Source: Chitinophagaceae bacterium
GTDB lineage: Bacteria > Bacteroidota > Bacteroidia > Chitinophagales > Chitinophagaceae
DNA: 64,000 bases
Reading direction: 5' to 3'
Assembly: GCA_025360525.1 (NCBI GenBank)
Contig: JANYCA010000189.1
Span: 1 to 64,000, forward strand
Of this stretch, positions 27,639 to 37,276 are shown one piece after another. The notes under the pieces are model-generated. The model ran no database searches. It was given only the letters and a program-made list of their open reading frames with translations, and was not told the DNA's origin. Position 1 is the stretch's first letter; the number at the start of each line of letters is the position of its first letter. Position numbers and translations under genes: made by a program.

Positions 27639-28970
27639 TTAAAAATTGGGTAACTTATAACCATTGTGGTATTCTTTCATTAAATATTGTGCATTCACAG
27701 CTTCATCTGTAAACCTGTTTTTGTTGGTATCCCAAAATAATTTTTGTCCGGTGCGATAAGCAATATTTCCCATCTGGGCAATGGTTGCCACATGAGCACC
27801 CTCCTGGATAGAACAATGTAGATCGGCCATTTTTCTTGACTTTACAACGGAGACAAAATTTTCCCAATGTTTATTGAGGCCATTATCAGTTGCTGTAACC
27901 AAAGGTTTGCTCACTTTATTTTTGCTTTGCTTTTCTTCAATAATTTCCCAGCCACCGCGGTTTAAAATAAGCGTTCCATTATTACCAATGTAGGCGATAC
28001 CATGGTCACGGCCATAAGAACCATTATCTATTCCCATAGCAGAATCCCATACCAGGTTAAAATTGTCAAATTCATATAATGTAGTCAATGTATCCGGCGT
28101 TTCTTCCAGCATATCGGGGTAGGCAAAACGACCACCCAATGCTGCAATGGACTTGGGTGTTCCTGCCTTCATACCCAACAAACCATAATCGAGTAAGTGA
28201 ACGCCCCAGTCGGTCATAAGACCACCGGCATAATCCCAAAACCAACGAAAATTGAAATGAAACCTGCTGGCGTTAAAAGACCGTTTTGGGGCTGGGCCCA
28301 GCCATTGTTCAAAATCTACACCAGCCGGTGGAGCAGAGTCTGGCACTATGGGCCCGGGTTTCATCCAACCCTGGTAGCACCATACTTTTACAGTACGAAT
28401 GTTTCCTAACTGACCGCTTTGTACAAAATCAACCGCATCTTTAAAATGCTGTTGGCTTCGTTGCCATTGTCCTGCCTGTACTACCCGGTTGTATTTTTGC
28501 TGCGCCGCTATCATTGTGTTGCACTCTCCAATTGAGTTACCCACCGGCTTTTCTACGTACACATCTTTACCCGCTGCACAGGCATCTGTCATTATCAATG
28601 CATGCCAATGATCTGGTGTGCCGATAATGACTACATCAATATCTTTTTGATCGAGCAAGGCTTTGTAATTATGATACACTTTTACTTTTGATGCATCCAC
28701 ATTTAATTTAGCTAAATCTGCAAGGCGCTGGTCTATTACTGATTGATCAACATCACAAATGGCGACGAGGTTTACACCCGGCACTTTTAAGGCCGCTGTA
28801 ACATTCGCCCAGCCCATACCTTTAATGCCGACGGCACCTATATTTAGCTGATCGCTTGGAGCAATGCGGTTTTTAAAAATAGCAAAGGCATTGTTGTCAA
28901 ATGCAGAGATAAGCATACCGCCTGCTACTAAGGAGGCGCTGTTTTGCAGAAATTTACGGCGGTCTGGCAT
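27639..28970 (-). CDS. Gfo/Idh/MocA family oxidoreductase with a Tat-like signal
   Basis: MPDRRKFLQNSASLVAGGML; LNIGAVGIKGMG; VYVEKPVGNSIGEC. Confidence 0.93.
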   Translation of the reverse strand: MPDRRKFLQNSASLVAGGMLISAFDNNAFAIFKNRIAPSDQLNIGAVGIKGMGWANVTAALKVPGVNLVAICDVDQSVIDQRLADLAKLNVDASKVKVYHNYKALLDQKDIDVVIIGTPDHWHALIMTDACAAGKDVYVEKPVGNSIGECNTMIAAQQKYNRVVQAGQWQRSQQHFKDAVDFVQSGQLGNIRTVKVWCYQGWMKPGPIVPDSAPPAGVDFEQWLGPAPKRSFNASRFHFNFRWFWDYAGGLMTDWGVHLLDYGLLGMKAGTPKSIAALGGRFAYPDMLEETPDTLTTLYEFDNFNLVWDSAMGIDNGSYGRDHGIAYIGNNGTLILNRGGWEIIEEKQSKNKVSKPLVTATDNGLNKHWENFVSVVKSRKMADLHCSIQEGAHVATIAQMGNIAYRTGQKLFWDTNKNRFTDEAVNAQYLMKEYHNGYKLPNF

Positions 28971-29015
28971 GGTTTATTTTTTATTGATGGAGAGGAATCG
29001 TTGAAAAAACAAGTT

Positions 29016-29053
29016 ACAAACAAATGATCAGAAAAAATGATAGCAGCAGTATT
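29016..29053. repeat. 38-nt direct repeat, left copy (34/38 identical to 29157-29194)
   Basis: acaaacaaatgatcagaaaaaatgatagcagcagtatt. Confidence 0.75.
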
Positions 29054-29083
29054 GGGTTCATTTAAAATTGTAGCATCAGATTA

Positions 29084-29150
29084 AAGGGTTGCCAAACTTC
29101 ATGAAGACGTTGATAAGTTAAAAAGAATTTTTAAAAGGTTGGCAACCCTT
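29084..29150. repeat. REP-like palindrome, copy 2
   Basis: AAGGGTTGCCAAACTT...AAGGTTGGCAACCCTT; homology with copy 3 extends upstream (TGGGTTCATTTAAAATTGTAGCATCAGATT). Confidence 0.75.
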
Positions 29151-29156
29151 GCGACA

Positions 29157-29194
29157 ACAAACGAATGATCAGAAAAAATGATGGCAGCGGCATT
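29157..29194. repeat. 38-nt direct repeat, right copy
   Basis: acaaacgaatgatcagaaaaaatgatggcagcggcatt. Confidence 0.75.
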
Positions 29195-29350
29195 TTAATT
29201 TGGTGGAGCGACCGTTTGTAAAATTGTAAGAGATGCATAAAATAACTTTTTCAATGTATTCAATCGATTGTGCCTATTTTTATTCTTCAACGCATTTTTT
29301 TCAGGGGATCAATTATCAAACTGGTTCAATAACAATTTTAAATCTATTGC

Positions 29351-29947
29351 ATGTTGAAAGTAGGCGTTTTACTATTTGAGGGTTTTGAAACACTCGATGT
29401 ATTTGGCCCTGTAGAAATATTGGGGAAGCTAAAAGACTTGTATAACATTTCATTTTATTCTTTATCCGGCGGATTGGTTTCAAATTATCACGGTGTAACC
29501 ATTGCCACAGAATCACTTGAAAATATCTGCAATGGCGTGGGTATTTTTTTGATACCGGGAGGTTATGGAACAAGAGAAGCAGTTGATAATTTGCAGTTGA
29601 TTGAAATCATCCGGCAAATAGCCGATGGTAGCAATTATGTATTGACCGTTTGTACCGGAAGTGCACTACTTGCCAAAACCGGATTGTTGGATAACAGGCA
29701 AGCAACCTCTAACAAAATAGCATTTGACTGGGTTATAACCCAAGGTGAAAAAGTAAACTGGATAAAACGTGCAAGATGGACGGTGGACGATAAATATTAC
29801 ACCTCTTCGGGCGTAAGTGCAGGTATGGATATGACTTATGGATTTTTGAGCGATTTACATGGAAAGGAATTTGCCAGAAATGCTGCCTGGAGAATTGAAT
29901 ATAGCTGGATGGAAGACAAAGACAATGATCTTTTTTGTACCCCATAA
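29351..29947 (+). CDS. DJ-1/PfpI family protein
   Basis: VGVLLFEGFETLDVFGPVEIL; LTVCTGSALLAKTGLLDNRQAT. Confidence 0.92.
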   Translation: MLKVGVLLFEGFETLDVFGPVEILGKLKDLYNISFYSLSGGLVSNYHGVTIATESLENICNGVGIFLIPGGYGTREAVDNLQLIEIIRQIADGSNYVLTVCTGSALLAKTGLLDNRQATSNKIAFDWVITQGEKVNWIKRARWTVDDKYYTSSGVSAGMDMTYGFLSDLHGKEFARNAAWRIEYSWMEDKDNDLFCTP

Positions 29948-29979
29948 ATAAACGGAAGGATTACCTTAAATTTGATAAT

Positions 29980-30225
29980 ATGAAAATTGCAGAAACAAAT
30001 ACCACAATCGTTGACGGTTATGTCGGACTTTTAGATAACCTAAGCACAAACAACAAACTTGACCTAATAACTAAGTTAACAGCTTCTGTTAAGACCGATC
30101 TGTCCAACAAAAAATCCTCTTTTAAGAAAGCCTTTGGCGCATTTGACTCAAAAAAGTCTGCCGAAGAAATTATTGTAGAAATTCGAAACAGCAGAATTTC
30201 TACAAGACAAATCGAATCGTTTTAA
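29980..30225 (+). CDS. Putative antitoxin of a PIN-domain toxin-antitoxin pair
   Basis: 82-codon ORF immediately upstream of a PIN frame; ATG 29980; ends ...RISTRQIESF-TAA. Confidence 0.7.
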   Translation: MKIAETNTTIVDGYVGLLDNLSTNNKLDLITKLTASVKTDLSNKKSSFKKAFGAFDSKKSAEEIIVEIRNSRISTRQIESF

Positions 30226-30623
30226 AAAAATATTTAATTGATACAAACATTGCAATATTCTATATGAAGGGCAAGTTTGAACTCGAAGCAAAGTTTGACA
30301 AAGCGTCTGCGGACAATTGCTTTATTTCCGAGATAACTTTGGCAGAACTCAAATTTGGAGTAGAGAAAAGTGAAAAACCTGAAAAGAATAAAAAAGCGTT
30401 GGACAACTTTTTATCAGGCGTACAAATACTACCTATTTTCCATTCGTTGGATTTGTATGCAAAAGAGAAAGCACGACTACAAAAAGCTGGAACTCCAGTT
30501 GACGATTTTGATCTTTTAATTGGCGCAACTGCAATAACCCATCAGTTGACAATGGTTACCCACAACACAAATCATTTCAAACGCATCAAAGGAATTAAAT
30601 TAGAAGATTGGACGACTGCGTAA
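30222..30623 (+). CDS. PIN-domain (VapC-like) toxin; the homologous frame begins near (x)KKYLIDTNIAIFYMKGKF but has no canonical start before the catalytic Asp
   Basis: LIDTNIAIFY, FISEITLAELKFGVEKSEK, PVDDFDLLIGATAI; ORF track starts only at ATG 30264. Confidence 0.75.
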   Translation, partial: LKKYLIDTNIAIFYMKGKFELEAKFDKASADNCFISEITLAELKFGVEKSEKPEKNKKALDNFLSGVQILPIFHSLDLYAKEKARLQKAGTPVDDFDLLIGATAITHQLTMVTHNTNHFKRIKGIKLEDWTTA

Positions 30624-30802
30624 TAGCACGAAACGCACAAGTCGGGTTTTGCAAAATTTGGGCAGAAGCCGTGTTTCAGCTTCATTGTCCAGACAACTTT
30701 TTTCAGGACAGGTCATTTAAAAATTTAGCTTCAGTTCCGGGCTAACATTTGGTCAATTCCATAACTGACAAAACCTCTAACGTTGGTGGTCACCTAAACA
30801 TT

Positions 30803-31315
30803 ATGAAATCAATACTATTTTTCTTGTTCATCGCATTAATTCAATTGACGGTAACATGTCGTACTTCTAAACATATAATAAACGACAATATTTACGTTGC
30901 TGAAGATACAAGTACAGGTAAAGTTCCGGATTCAACTATATTATTGGACGAATCGAAAGGTAAAAAACTTCTTAAAGATTGCTCAGGAAGCAAACTTCAG
31001 GAGAAAGTAGATACATTTTGGACACCAAACAATAAAGAATACCAGAACTTGGAAATAAACATGTTTAGACTAAATAATAAGGTTAAGCACTTAAACGATT
31101 ACATAATACAATACATTGGAATAATATCCAAAGGAACAAAATACATATACATAAATGCTTTTGACAAAAGAAATTTAAAAGACGCAATAAGAGTACACGG
31201 TGACCTAAGATTATCACCAGTTATTGTCTGTGGAGGTGGAGGCGGATATTGGCGAGTTCTTTATGACATAAATCTTAATCAATTTAAGGAAGTTCAATTT
31301 AATGCACCGAAATAG
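30803..31315 (+). CDS. Hypothetical secreted protein
   Basis: MKSILFFLFIALIQLTVTCRTSK signal/lipobox-like N-terminus. Confidence 0.6.
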   Translation: MKSILFFLFIALIQLTVTCRTSKHIINDNIYVAEDTSTGKVPDSTILLDESKGKKLLKDCSGSKLQEKVDTFWTPNNKEYQNLEINMFRLNNKVKHLNDYIIQYIGIISKGTKYIYINAFDKRNLKDAIRVHGDLRLSPVIVCGGGGGYWRVLYDINLNQFKEVQFNAPK

Positions 31316-31477
31316 GCGAAATACCCACATGGGTATCCTGCAAGGTGTGGCTAATGGACTTGTATTCTTCGGCTGTAGTGCACTATCAGTGGCAGTTTCG
31401 GCGGACTGATTACTTCTATGGATTTCCCAGTGATATACATGGAGACTATTTGATCTTATTGCACCACACCCACTTTC

Positions 31478-32356
31478 TCAATTCCGCTTATCCAATCCCC
31501 ATGATAATTTATTACGCAGTGTTTGCAGAAAATTATTTTCGTTAAGACGGATGAGATTAATACCGAAGCTTTCTTTTTTTACGGCTAACTGAGCTTCTTT
31601 TGGTACCACCACCCGGCGACTATCCAGCGTGCAAATAAATGAGTCGGTGCGGCCTTCTACTTCAAAGGAAATAATATTATTGTCGGGTATTACAATGGGG
31701 CGGATATTGAGGTTGTGCGGCGCTACAGGTGTAATTACTAAACTGCCACTTTCCGGAAAAACAATGGGTCCGTTACAACTGAGCGAATAACCGGTAGACC
31801 CTGTTGGGGTTGCTACAATTAGTCCATCTGCCCAATAGGTATTTAAGAATTCCCCGTTCAGATAAGTATGAATTTTTATCATGGAGGAAGAGTCTTTCTT
31901 CTGCAGGGTAAATTCATTGAGAGCATAGGGCATTCCATTAAAGATGGGTATATCTGCATCTAAATGAATGAGCGTACGTTTTTCTGTTACATAGGTACCT
32001 TGTACCAATGCTCTAATGGCCGATCGGATTTCTTCTTTACCAATATTGGCTAAAAACCCCAGCCTGCCATAGTTTATACCTAATACGGGAATTCCTTTAT
32101 TCTGGACTAATGTTACCGTATCCAGCAAAGTACCATCCCCGCCAAGGCTAATCATACAATCAATATCATCGTCTAAATCTGCCGCTGAATTAAAAGTGGT
32201 ATACTTGCCTTTTATTTTTACAGCCGAATAAAAGTGGTTAAAAAAATCCTGGAAAAAAACCGGCTGTACCTTGTGTTCATATAACTCTTCCAGCAACAGC
32301 TCCATGTCGTTATGCTGGTTATTTTCAATTCCTCTGCTGTATATTGCTATTTTCAT
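31478..32356 (-). CDS. nadK: NAD kinase
   Basis: MISLGGDGTLLDTV; GINYGRLGFLANI; ATPTGSTGYSLSCNGPIV. Confidence 0.96.
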   Translation of the reverse strand: MKIAIYSRGIENNQHNDMELLLEELYEHKVQPVFFQDFFNHFYSAVKIKGKYTTFNSAADLDDDIDCMISLGGDGTLLDTVTLVQNKGIPVLGINYGRLGFLANIGKEEIRSAIRALVQGTYVTEKRTLIHLDADIPIFNGMPYALNEFTLQKKDSSSMIKIHTYLNGEFLNTYWADGLIVATPTGSTGYSLSCNGPIVFPESGSLVITPVAPHNLNIRPIVIPDNNIISFEVEGRTDSFICTLDSRRVVVPKEAQLAVKKESFGINLIRLNENNFLQTLRNKLSWGLDKRN

Positions 32357-32488
32357 TTTTTAAATTTTTGTCCCTAAAATATGCAAGACTATCTGGGGCT
32401 TTGTGCGATTTTTCTTTTGCTGAAAATTCAATATTGTGTTCCAAAAATAGATTCATTTAGGTAACCCGGTAACATAAATTACAACTGC

Positions 32489-33940
32489 TCACAATCCACT
32501 TTGCGCCTGTAAAAATAGGCCGTTTTTACCTAACTGGTTAAAGCTGTATTCTACCCTAAGGTTGATATCATACAAAGTAAGTATGTCGATACCAAAACCT
32601 CCTGAATACAACAGCTTATTATTTAAGTTAGTTGCGTATTGCTTTTTATTAAAGTTGTAGCCAACATCAGCATACGTTTTGGCAAAAAAACTAAAAGGTA
32701 TTCTGCTGTACTTTTTTGTTTTAAATGGCAAGGGCACATTAATTGTATATAATTTTTTTTTAAGAGTAGAGCGTAAAAGGCCGTATGCTACTCCATCCAC
32801 CACGTATAACTCCAGGCCCCGCAAATACTGTTCTCCATAGCCCATTGCCCGCTGGTTAATATATGGCTGATCAAACGGCAAAGTGGTTTTGGCAGATACG
32901 TTGATGCTGCCATACCAATTTTTCCCCAGCGGCCAGTATTTGTTATAATTACCTTCCACATAAAACATACTTACATCGCCGGAAAATCCAAATCCCCGCT
33001 TTAATACCTTTACCATGGCAGTAACACCCTTTAACGGGTATACAGCATTATTGGTATTTATGTATTGATAGGTATAACTTAAATCAACATAATTCTGCAG
33101 GGGGTTATTGCTGCGGAAATAATTAGGATTGTACGCTTTATCCAGCAACGAATCGGTAACCTGCAGGTGATTAAAAGTAATGTTGAAGGCATGCGATTGC
33201 AGAATATTTTTTCTGATAGTATATCCTGTAGTTACATAAATATTTTTACGGGAGTAATTTCCGTTGTTAAATAATAGCGGTTTATTATCGTAGCCTGTTT
33301 TATAGATATGCTCCCTGTTTTCAATAAATCCACCCCCAAAAGAAAACCCGTGCGTAAGCTTTTTATTAACGAATGGCTGGGTGTAGGAAAAAGAAAGATT
33401 GCGGGTAAATCCATTCAGAAAAATTAATCGAAGCAAATCTCTGCGCCCGGTTAGGTTGTATTGGGTGAACTTTACTCCATATACTACTCTTTCCAGATCG
33501 CCCTGGTATTTCTGCAACCATTCATTGATATTTCGGTCTATCAGTTGAAATTTAGGAATGGGAAATATATACCAGCGTTCCTTTACCAAAAAGGTTACAT
33601 CAATTTCATTAGCATCAGTGGTGGACAATTCTATTTTTACTTCGTTAAACAGGCTGGTATTGTACACCTGCTGCCGGGCATTTTGCAGTTCGCTGTTGAA
33701 TGTAGTTACCAACAATGAATCGCCACTTTTAAACTGAATTTCCCGAAGTATAATGTAACTCTTTGTGCGCTTATTACCGGTAATATTTATGTGATGTATA
33801 ACAATTTTTGCGGAAGAATCTTTAAAGTTTGCCAGCAATTTATCGGCAGCACTGGTAGATACATCAATATTTTGAGCAGTAGCGCCGGTAACAATAAACA
33901 ATAATATGCAGCATTGATATATCTTTTGTAAAAAGCCCAT
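32489..33940 (-). CDS. POTRA/BamA-like outer membrane protein
   Basis: Signal peptide; HHINITGNKRTKSYIILREIQFKSGD POTRA; C-terminal beta-barrel. Confidence 0.78.
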   Translation of the reverse strand: MGFLQKIYQCCILLFIVTGATAQNIDVSTSAADKLLANFKDSSAKIVIHHINITGNKRTKSYIILREIQFKSGDSLLVTTFNSELQNARQQVYNTSLFNEVKIELSTTDANEIDVTFLVKERWYIFPIPKFQLIDRNINEWLQKYQGDLERVVYGVKFTQYNLTGRRDLLRLIFLNGFTRNLSFSYTQPFVNKKLTHGFSFGGGFIENREHIYKTGYDNKPLLFNNGNYSRKNIYVTTGYTIRKNILQSHAFNITFNHLQVTDSLLDKAYNPNYFRSNNPLQNYVDLSYTYQYINTNNAVYPLKGVTAMVKVLKRGFGFSGDVSMFYVEGNYNKYWPLGKNWYGSINVSAKTTLPFDQPYINQRAMGYGEQYLRGLELYVVDGVAYGLLRSTLKKKLYTINVPLPFKTKKYSRIPFSFFAKTYADVGYNFNKKQYATNLNNKLLYSGGFGIDILTLYDINLRVEYSFNQLGKNGLFLQAQSGL

Positions 33941-34093
33941 TAAATGTTACAGTTGCCCTGTTTGAAAGGCTGTAAAAGTAATTGATATTACTGTGAAAAA
34001 ATGGTTGGGGAAAAGTGATTAGAATTTATTTGAAAATGCTTTTTTTCAAAACCTGCTTTGCTTAAATTTCATTTTGGTTCAATATATAAGCAA

Positions 34094-34756
34094 TTAAATA
34101 TCCAGGTAGTTCATTAGGTGGCGGTAATTGCTGTGAATTTCATTTTCAAATTTTTCGTCGCCAAAATAATAAATAACATCGTACTCGTATCTTTCAAAAG
34201 CTGCCACAATAGAAGCTATTTCTTTTTTATTAAGATGAAGAGTTACCGTGAGCATACCTGTTTCGGCTTGTACGGTGGTGTTAAGGTGCAATACCGTAGC
34301 ATCATTACTTTCCACGATGCGGCTTATTTCCGAAAGGGCAAACTGGCTTCTTTCCATTTCCATTACAATGATGCCGCCTATTTCTGTTGCACCTGAAAAA
34401 TCGCCCAGGGCTTTTAATAAATCCGGAGAAGTAATTACACCAGCCAATTCATTATCTTCTGTAATTACCGGTACCACAGTAGATTCGTACCGATTACTAT
34501 AATTAACAGCGTTTAAAAAATGTTCGTTTTCCTTTACGGCAGCAACAATAAAATATTGTTCCAGTATTTGTATGGTTGATTTTTCTTCTTCAGCGTCCAG
34601 CAGGTCGTCTTCACTAATAAGGCCAAGGTAAGTATCGTCTGAAACCACCGGCAAATGTGTAACCCTAAAATCGTTAATCAACTGTATGGCTTTGGCGATA
34701 CTGTCATTTAATTGAAGCCGGGGAATATTATTGTTGATAAGGTCTGCCGTAAGCAT
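34094..34756 (-). CDS. CBS domain-containing protein
   Basis: Two CBS motifs (THLPVVSDDTYLGLISEDDLL; STVVPVITEDNELAGVITSPDLL). Confidence 0.88.
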   Translation of the reverse strand: MLTADLINNNIPRLQLNDSIAKAIQLINDFRVTHLPVVSDDTYLGLISEDDLLDAEEEKSTIQILEQYFIVAAVKENEHFLNAVNYSNRYESTVVPVITEDNELAGVITSPDLLKALGDFSGATEIGGIIVMEMERSQFALSEISRIVESNDATVLHLNTTVQAETGMLTVTLHLNKKEIASIVAAFERYEYDVIYYFGDEKFENEIHSNYRHLMNYLDI

Positions 34757-34818
34757 ATACAGGTTAACGGGTTTTAAAGTAATTTATTTTTTACTCAACC
34801 AATATGACAATTAAAATA

Positions 34819-35595
34819 CTAAAAAGTTGCAGCAGGTATTTTCTGCTTTTCTAAAAAGGCACTTAAGATACTGTTAAACTCTTCCGGAACTTCCATCATA
34901 GGTGCATGGCCGCATTTATCTATAAAATGCAGTTCGCTATTGGGTATCAGGTTGTGGAACTCTTTGCCAACAAATGGAGGTGTTATAGCATCGTTATTAC
35001 CCCATATAAGGCAGGTAGGTTGTTTAATATCTTTTAATTCTTCGCCCAGGTTGTTGCGGATGGCGCTTTTTGCCAATGCAATAATCTTAATTACTTTCAG
35101 GCGGTTGTTGGTAATTTCAAACACTTCGTTTACCAGTTCGTCTGTTGCCATGGCGGGATCGTAAAAAGTAAGTTCAGTTTTTTTGCGGATGTAGTCTTTA
35201 TCACCTCTTTTTGGGTAGGTATCTCCCATACCGTTTTCAAATAATCCTGAACTGCCGGTGAGTGTGAGTGTCTTAATTCGTTCTGGATTTTTTAATACAT
35301 GTACCAGCGCAACATGGCCACCCAGTGAATTACCCATTAAATGAATGTTATTGTAATTGCGATGTTCAATAAAGCGCTGAACAAATTTTTGTAATCCTCC
35401 AACTGATGTATGCAACAAATCCAGTTCAAGCAACGGAAGAATGGGTACGATTACCTGGTAATTTTTACTGAAATGATTAATGAGATCTGCAAAATTGCTC
35501 AATGCACCAAAAAGGCCATGTAATAACATTAATGGCTCACCCTGTCCAGTAGAAATAAATTTAAATTTCCCGTCTTCTTGTATTTCGTAGTTCAT
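34819..35595 (-). CDS. Alpha/beta hydrolase; start MNYEIQEDGKF preferred
   Basis: LLHGLFGALSNF; LMGNSLGGHVAL; DKCGHAPMMEVP. Confidence 0.93.
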   Translation of the reverse strand: MNYEIQEDGKFKFISTGQGEPLMLLHGLFGALSNFADLINHFSKNYQVIVPILPLLELDLLHTSVGGLQKFVQRFIEHRNYNNIHLMGNSLGGHVALVHVLKNPERIKTLTLTGSSGLFENGMGDTYPKRGDKDYIRKKTELTFYDPAMATDELVNEVFEITNNRLKVIKIIALAKSAIRNNLGEELKDIKQPTCLIWGNNDAITPPFVGKEFHNLIPNSELHFIDKCGHAPMMEVPEEFNSILSAFLEKQKIPAATF

Positions 35596-35682
35596 CCTTG
35601 CTGTAGTAAAATTGTGGGTAACAATTAATGTTTGCAATAATTAATCGGGTTAAAATTACGCTAAATAAAATAATGCTTCCAA

Positions 35683-36219
35683 TTAATGCTTTATTTTATC
35701 GGCAACGCCTTCAAAAAACGATTCTAACTGGTTGAATGAATTTTTAAACCATGGAATAAAATATCCAAAACCTTCAATAATTGCCGGCGCCCATGGTCTT
35801 AAAAAAGGGTATGTTATTGATTGCTGAATGCTTTCCTTGCTAAAGAGGCTTATTTTTTCAGCGTAAAATAAAAATACACTATAAATAATACTGTATAAGA
35901 AAATAAAAACTACGGCTCCACCTATTCGGTTAAGCCAGCCTAGTAAAGCCATTTCAAAAGTTTTTTCTATAAGTTTAGCACCCAGGTTTACCAGGATGAT
36001 CACCACAATAAAAACCAATGCAAATGAAATAAATGGCAACCATTTGCCAGATACAGTAATATTTTTTTGCAAATAAACCGCTACCAAAGCAGATAATTTT
36101 AGTGCAGCAGCTAGTCCAATTATATAGCCAATAATGGAAAATACAGCTACTATAAATCCACGTCTCAGGCCCTTAATTATGGCAAGGATAAACAGTATGG
36201 CAAATATAATATCTATCAT
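35683..36219 (-). CDS. CvpA family protein
   Basis: IDIIFAILFILAIIKGLRRGFIVAVFSIIGYIIGL; four TM. Confidence 0.85.
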   Translation of the reverse strand: MIDIIFAILFILAIIKGLRRGFIVAVFSIIGYIIGLAAALKLSALVAVYLQKNITVSGKWLPFISFALVFIVVIILVNLGAKLIEKTFEMALLGWLNRIGGAVVFIFLYSIIYSVFLFYAEKISLFSKESIQQSITYPFLRPWAPAIIEGFGYFIPWFKNSFNQLESFFEGVADKIKH

Positions 36220-36274
36220 ATAACAAGGAATAATTGCAACCGTATTTAACTAATTACCATTTGCAAAATCACCT

Positions 36275-36742
36275 TTATTTAATAAGCAATTCTTTTACGA
36301 TGGCGCTGATGGTTTTACCGTCTGCCAGTCCAGCTAATCGCTTGCTGGCTACTCCCATCACTTTACCCATATCGGCAGCTGAAGCAACCCCGGTTTCGCC
36401 AATTATTTTTGTGACAGCAGCTCTTATTTCGTCTAATCCCATTTGTTTGGGCAAAAATCTTTCAATTACTGTCATCTCTTCTTTTTCCTTTACGGCTAAG
36501 TCTGCCCGCCCCTGTTTTTCAAAAATTTCTAAGGAGTCCCTGCGTTGCTTCATCATTTTTTGTAAAAACTTTTGCTCCGTTGCTTCATCTATTACACCAC
36601 CTGCTCCAGGGTCGGTTTTAGCTTTAATAATTTCTGCCTTGATAGCTCGCAGGCTTCTCAGTACAGCTTCATTTTTTGCTTTCATGGCGTCTTTCATTTC
36701 TGCCATTATTTGTTCTTCTAGTGCCATATTATTTGCCTCCAA
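36275..36742 (-). CDS. GatB/YqeY domain-containing protein
   Basis: MALEEQIMAEMKDAMKAKNEAVLRSLRAIKAEI; MGKVMGVASKRLAGLADGKTISAIVKELL. Confidence 0.95.
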   Translation of the reverse strand: MEANNMALEEQIMAEMKDAMKAKNEAVLRSLRAIKAEIIKAKTDPGAGGVIDEATEQKFLQKMMKQRRDSLEIFEKQGRADLAVKEKEEMTVIERFLPKQMGLDEIRAAVTKIIGETGVASAADMGKVMGVASKRLAGLADGKTISAIVKELLIK

Positions 36743-36860
36743 TCCGCCATCCGGCGGAGCGTATCGGACTCTATTTTTAATTGTTTAAAAAATATATTGC
36801 TACAAGTTACTCAATGCGTCTTTCACAATTTTTGTGATCTGGCAATTCTTAGTGTTGCAT

Positions 36861-37205
36861 TTAACGTTGTTCCTTTAACTGTATGGCCTTAAACTTATCG
36901 AAAAACTGGTGAGCAAACTTTTTCATGTCATCACTCAACTCCTGCTGATGGGTAGATCTGTTAAAAGTATCTGCCATTGTCATAAACATCTGGTAATAAA
37001 AATCTGCCATCTCATCCATCATCATGTCTTTTGTCCAAAGGTCAATACGCAGGGCGGTTTTATCTTCCCCATCCCAAAAAGCCAGGCACATTGCTTTTGC
37101 TTTTTGGGCCATATCAGCGGTGCTGTCGGTTGCGCTCCAGGTTATTTGTGCCGGAATTTTATCCGGGTCTAAAAGGACATTTATTTTTATTGTAGAATTG
37201 TTCAT
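36861..37205 (-). CDS. gldC: Gliding motility protein GldC
   Basis: IKINVLLDPDKIPAQITWSATDS...ALRIDLWTKDMMMDEMADFYYQMFMTMADTF. Confidence 0.9.
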   Translation of the reverse strand: MNNSTIKINVLLDPDKIPAQITWSATDSTADMAQKAKAMCLAFWDGEDKTALRIDLWTKDMMMDEMADFYYQMFMTMADTFNRSTHQQELSDDMKKFAHQFFDKFKAIQLKEQR

Positions 37206-37276
37206 ACGTTGTATGTTGCGATTTGTAAATTAGCAACTATGCTAATGATGGCTGCAAATGTAACAAGTTTATTTTT

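Noticed and set aside
30700-30800. Possible integron attC-like sites (GGGCTAACATTTGG, CTCTAACGTTGG) near the TA locus
   Set aside because: Only partial core-like heptamers; no convincing paired R/L boxes or integrase in the window
31345-31545. 66-aa + ORF convergent with nadK
   Set aside because: Overlaps the nadK 3' end, no recognisable domain; left as unexplained intergenic sequence
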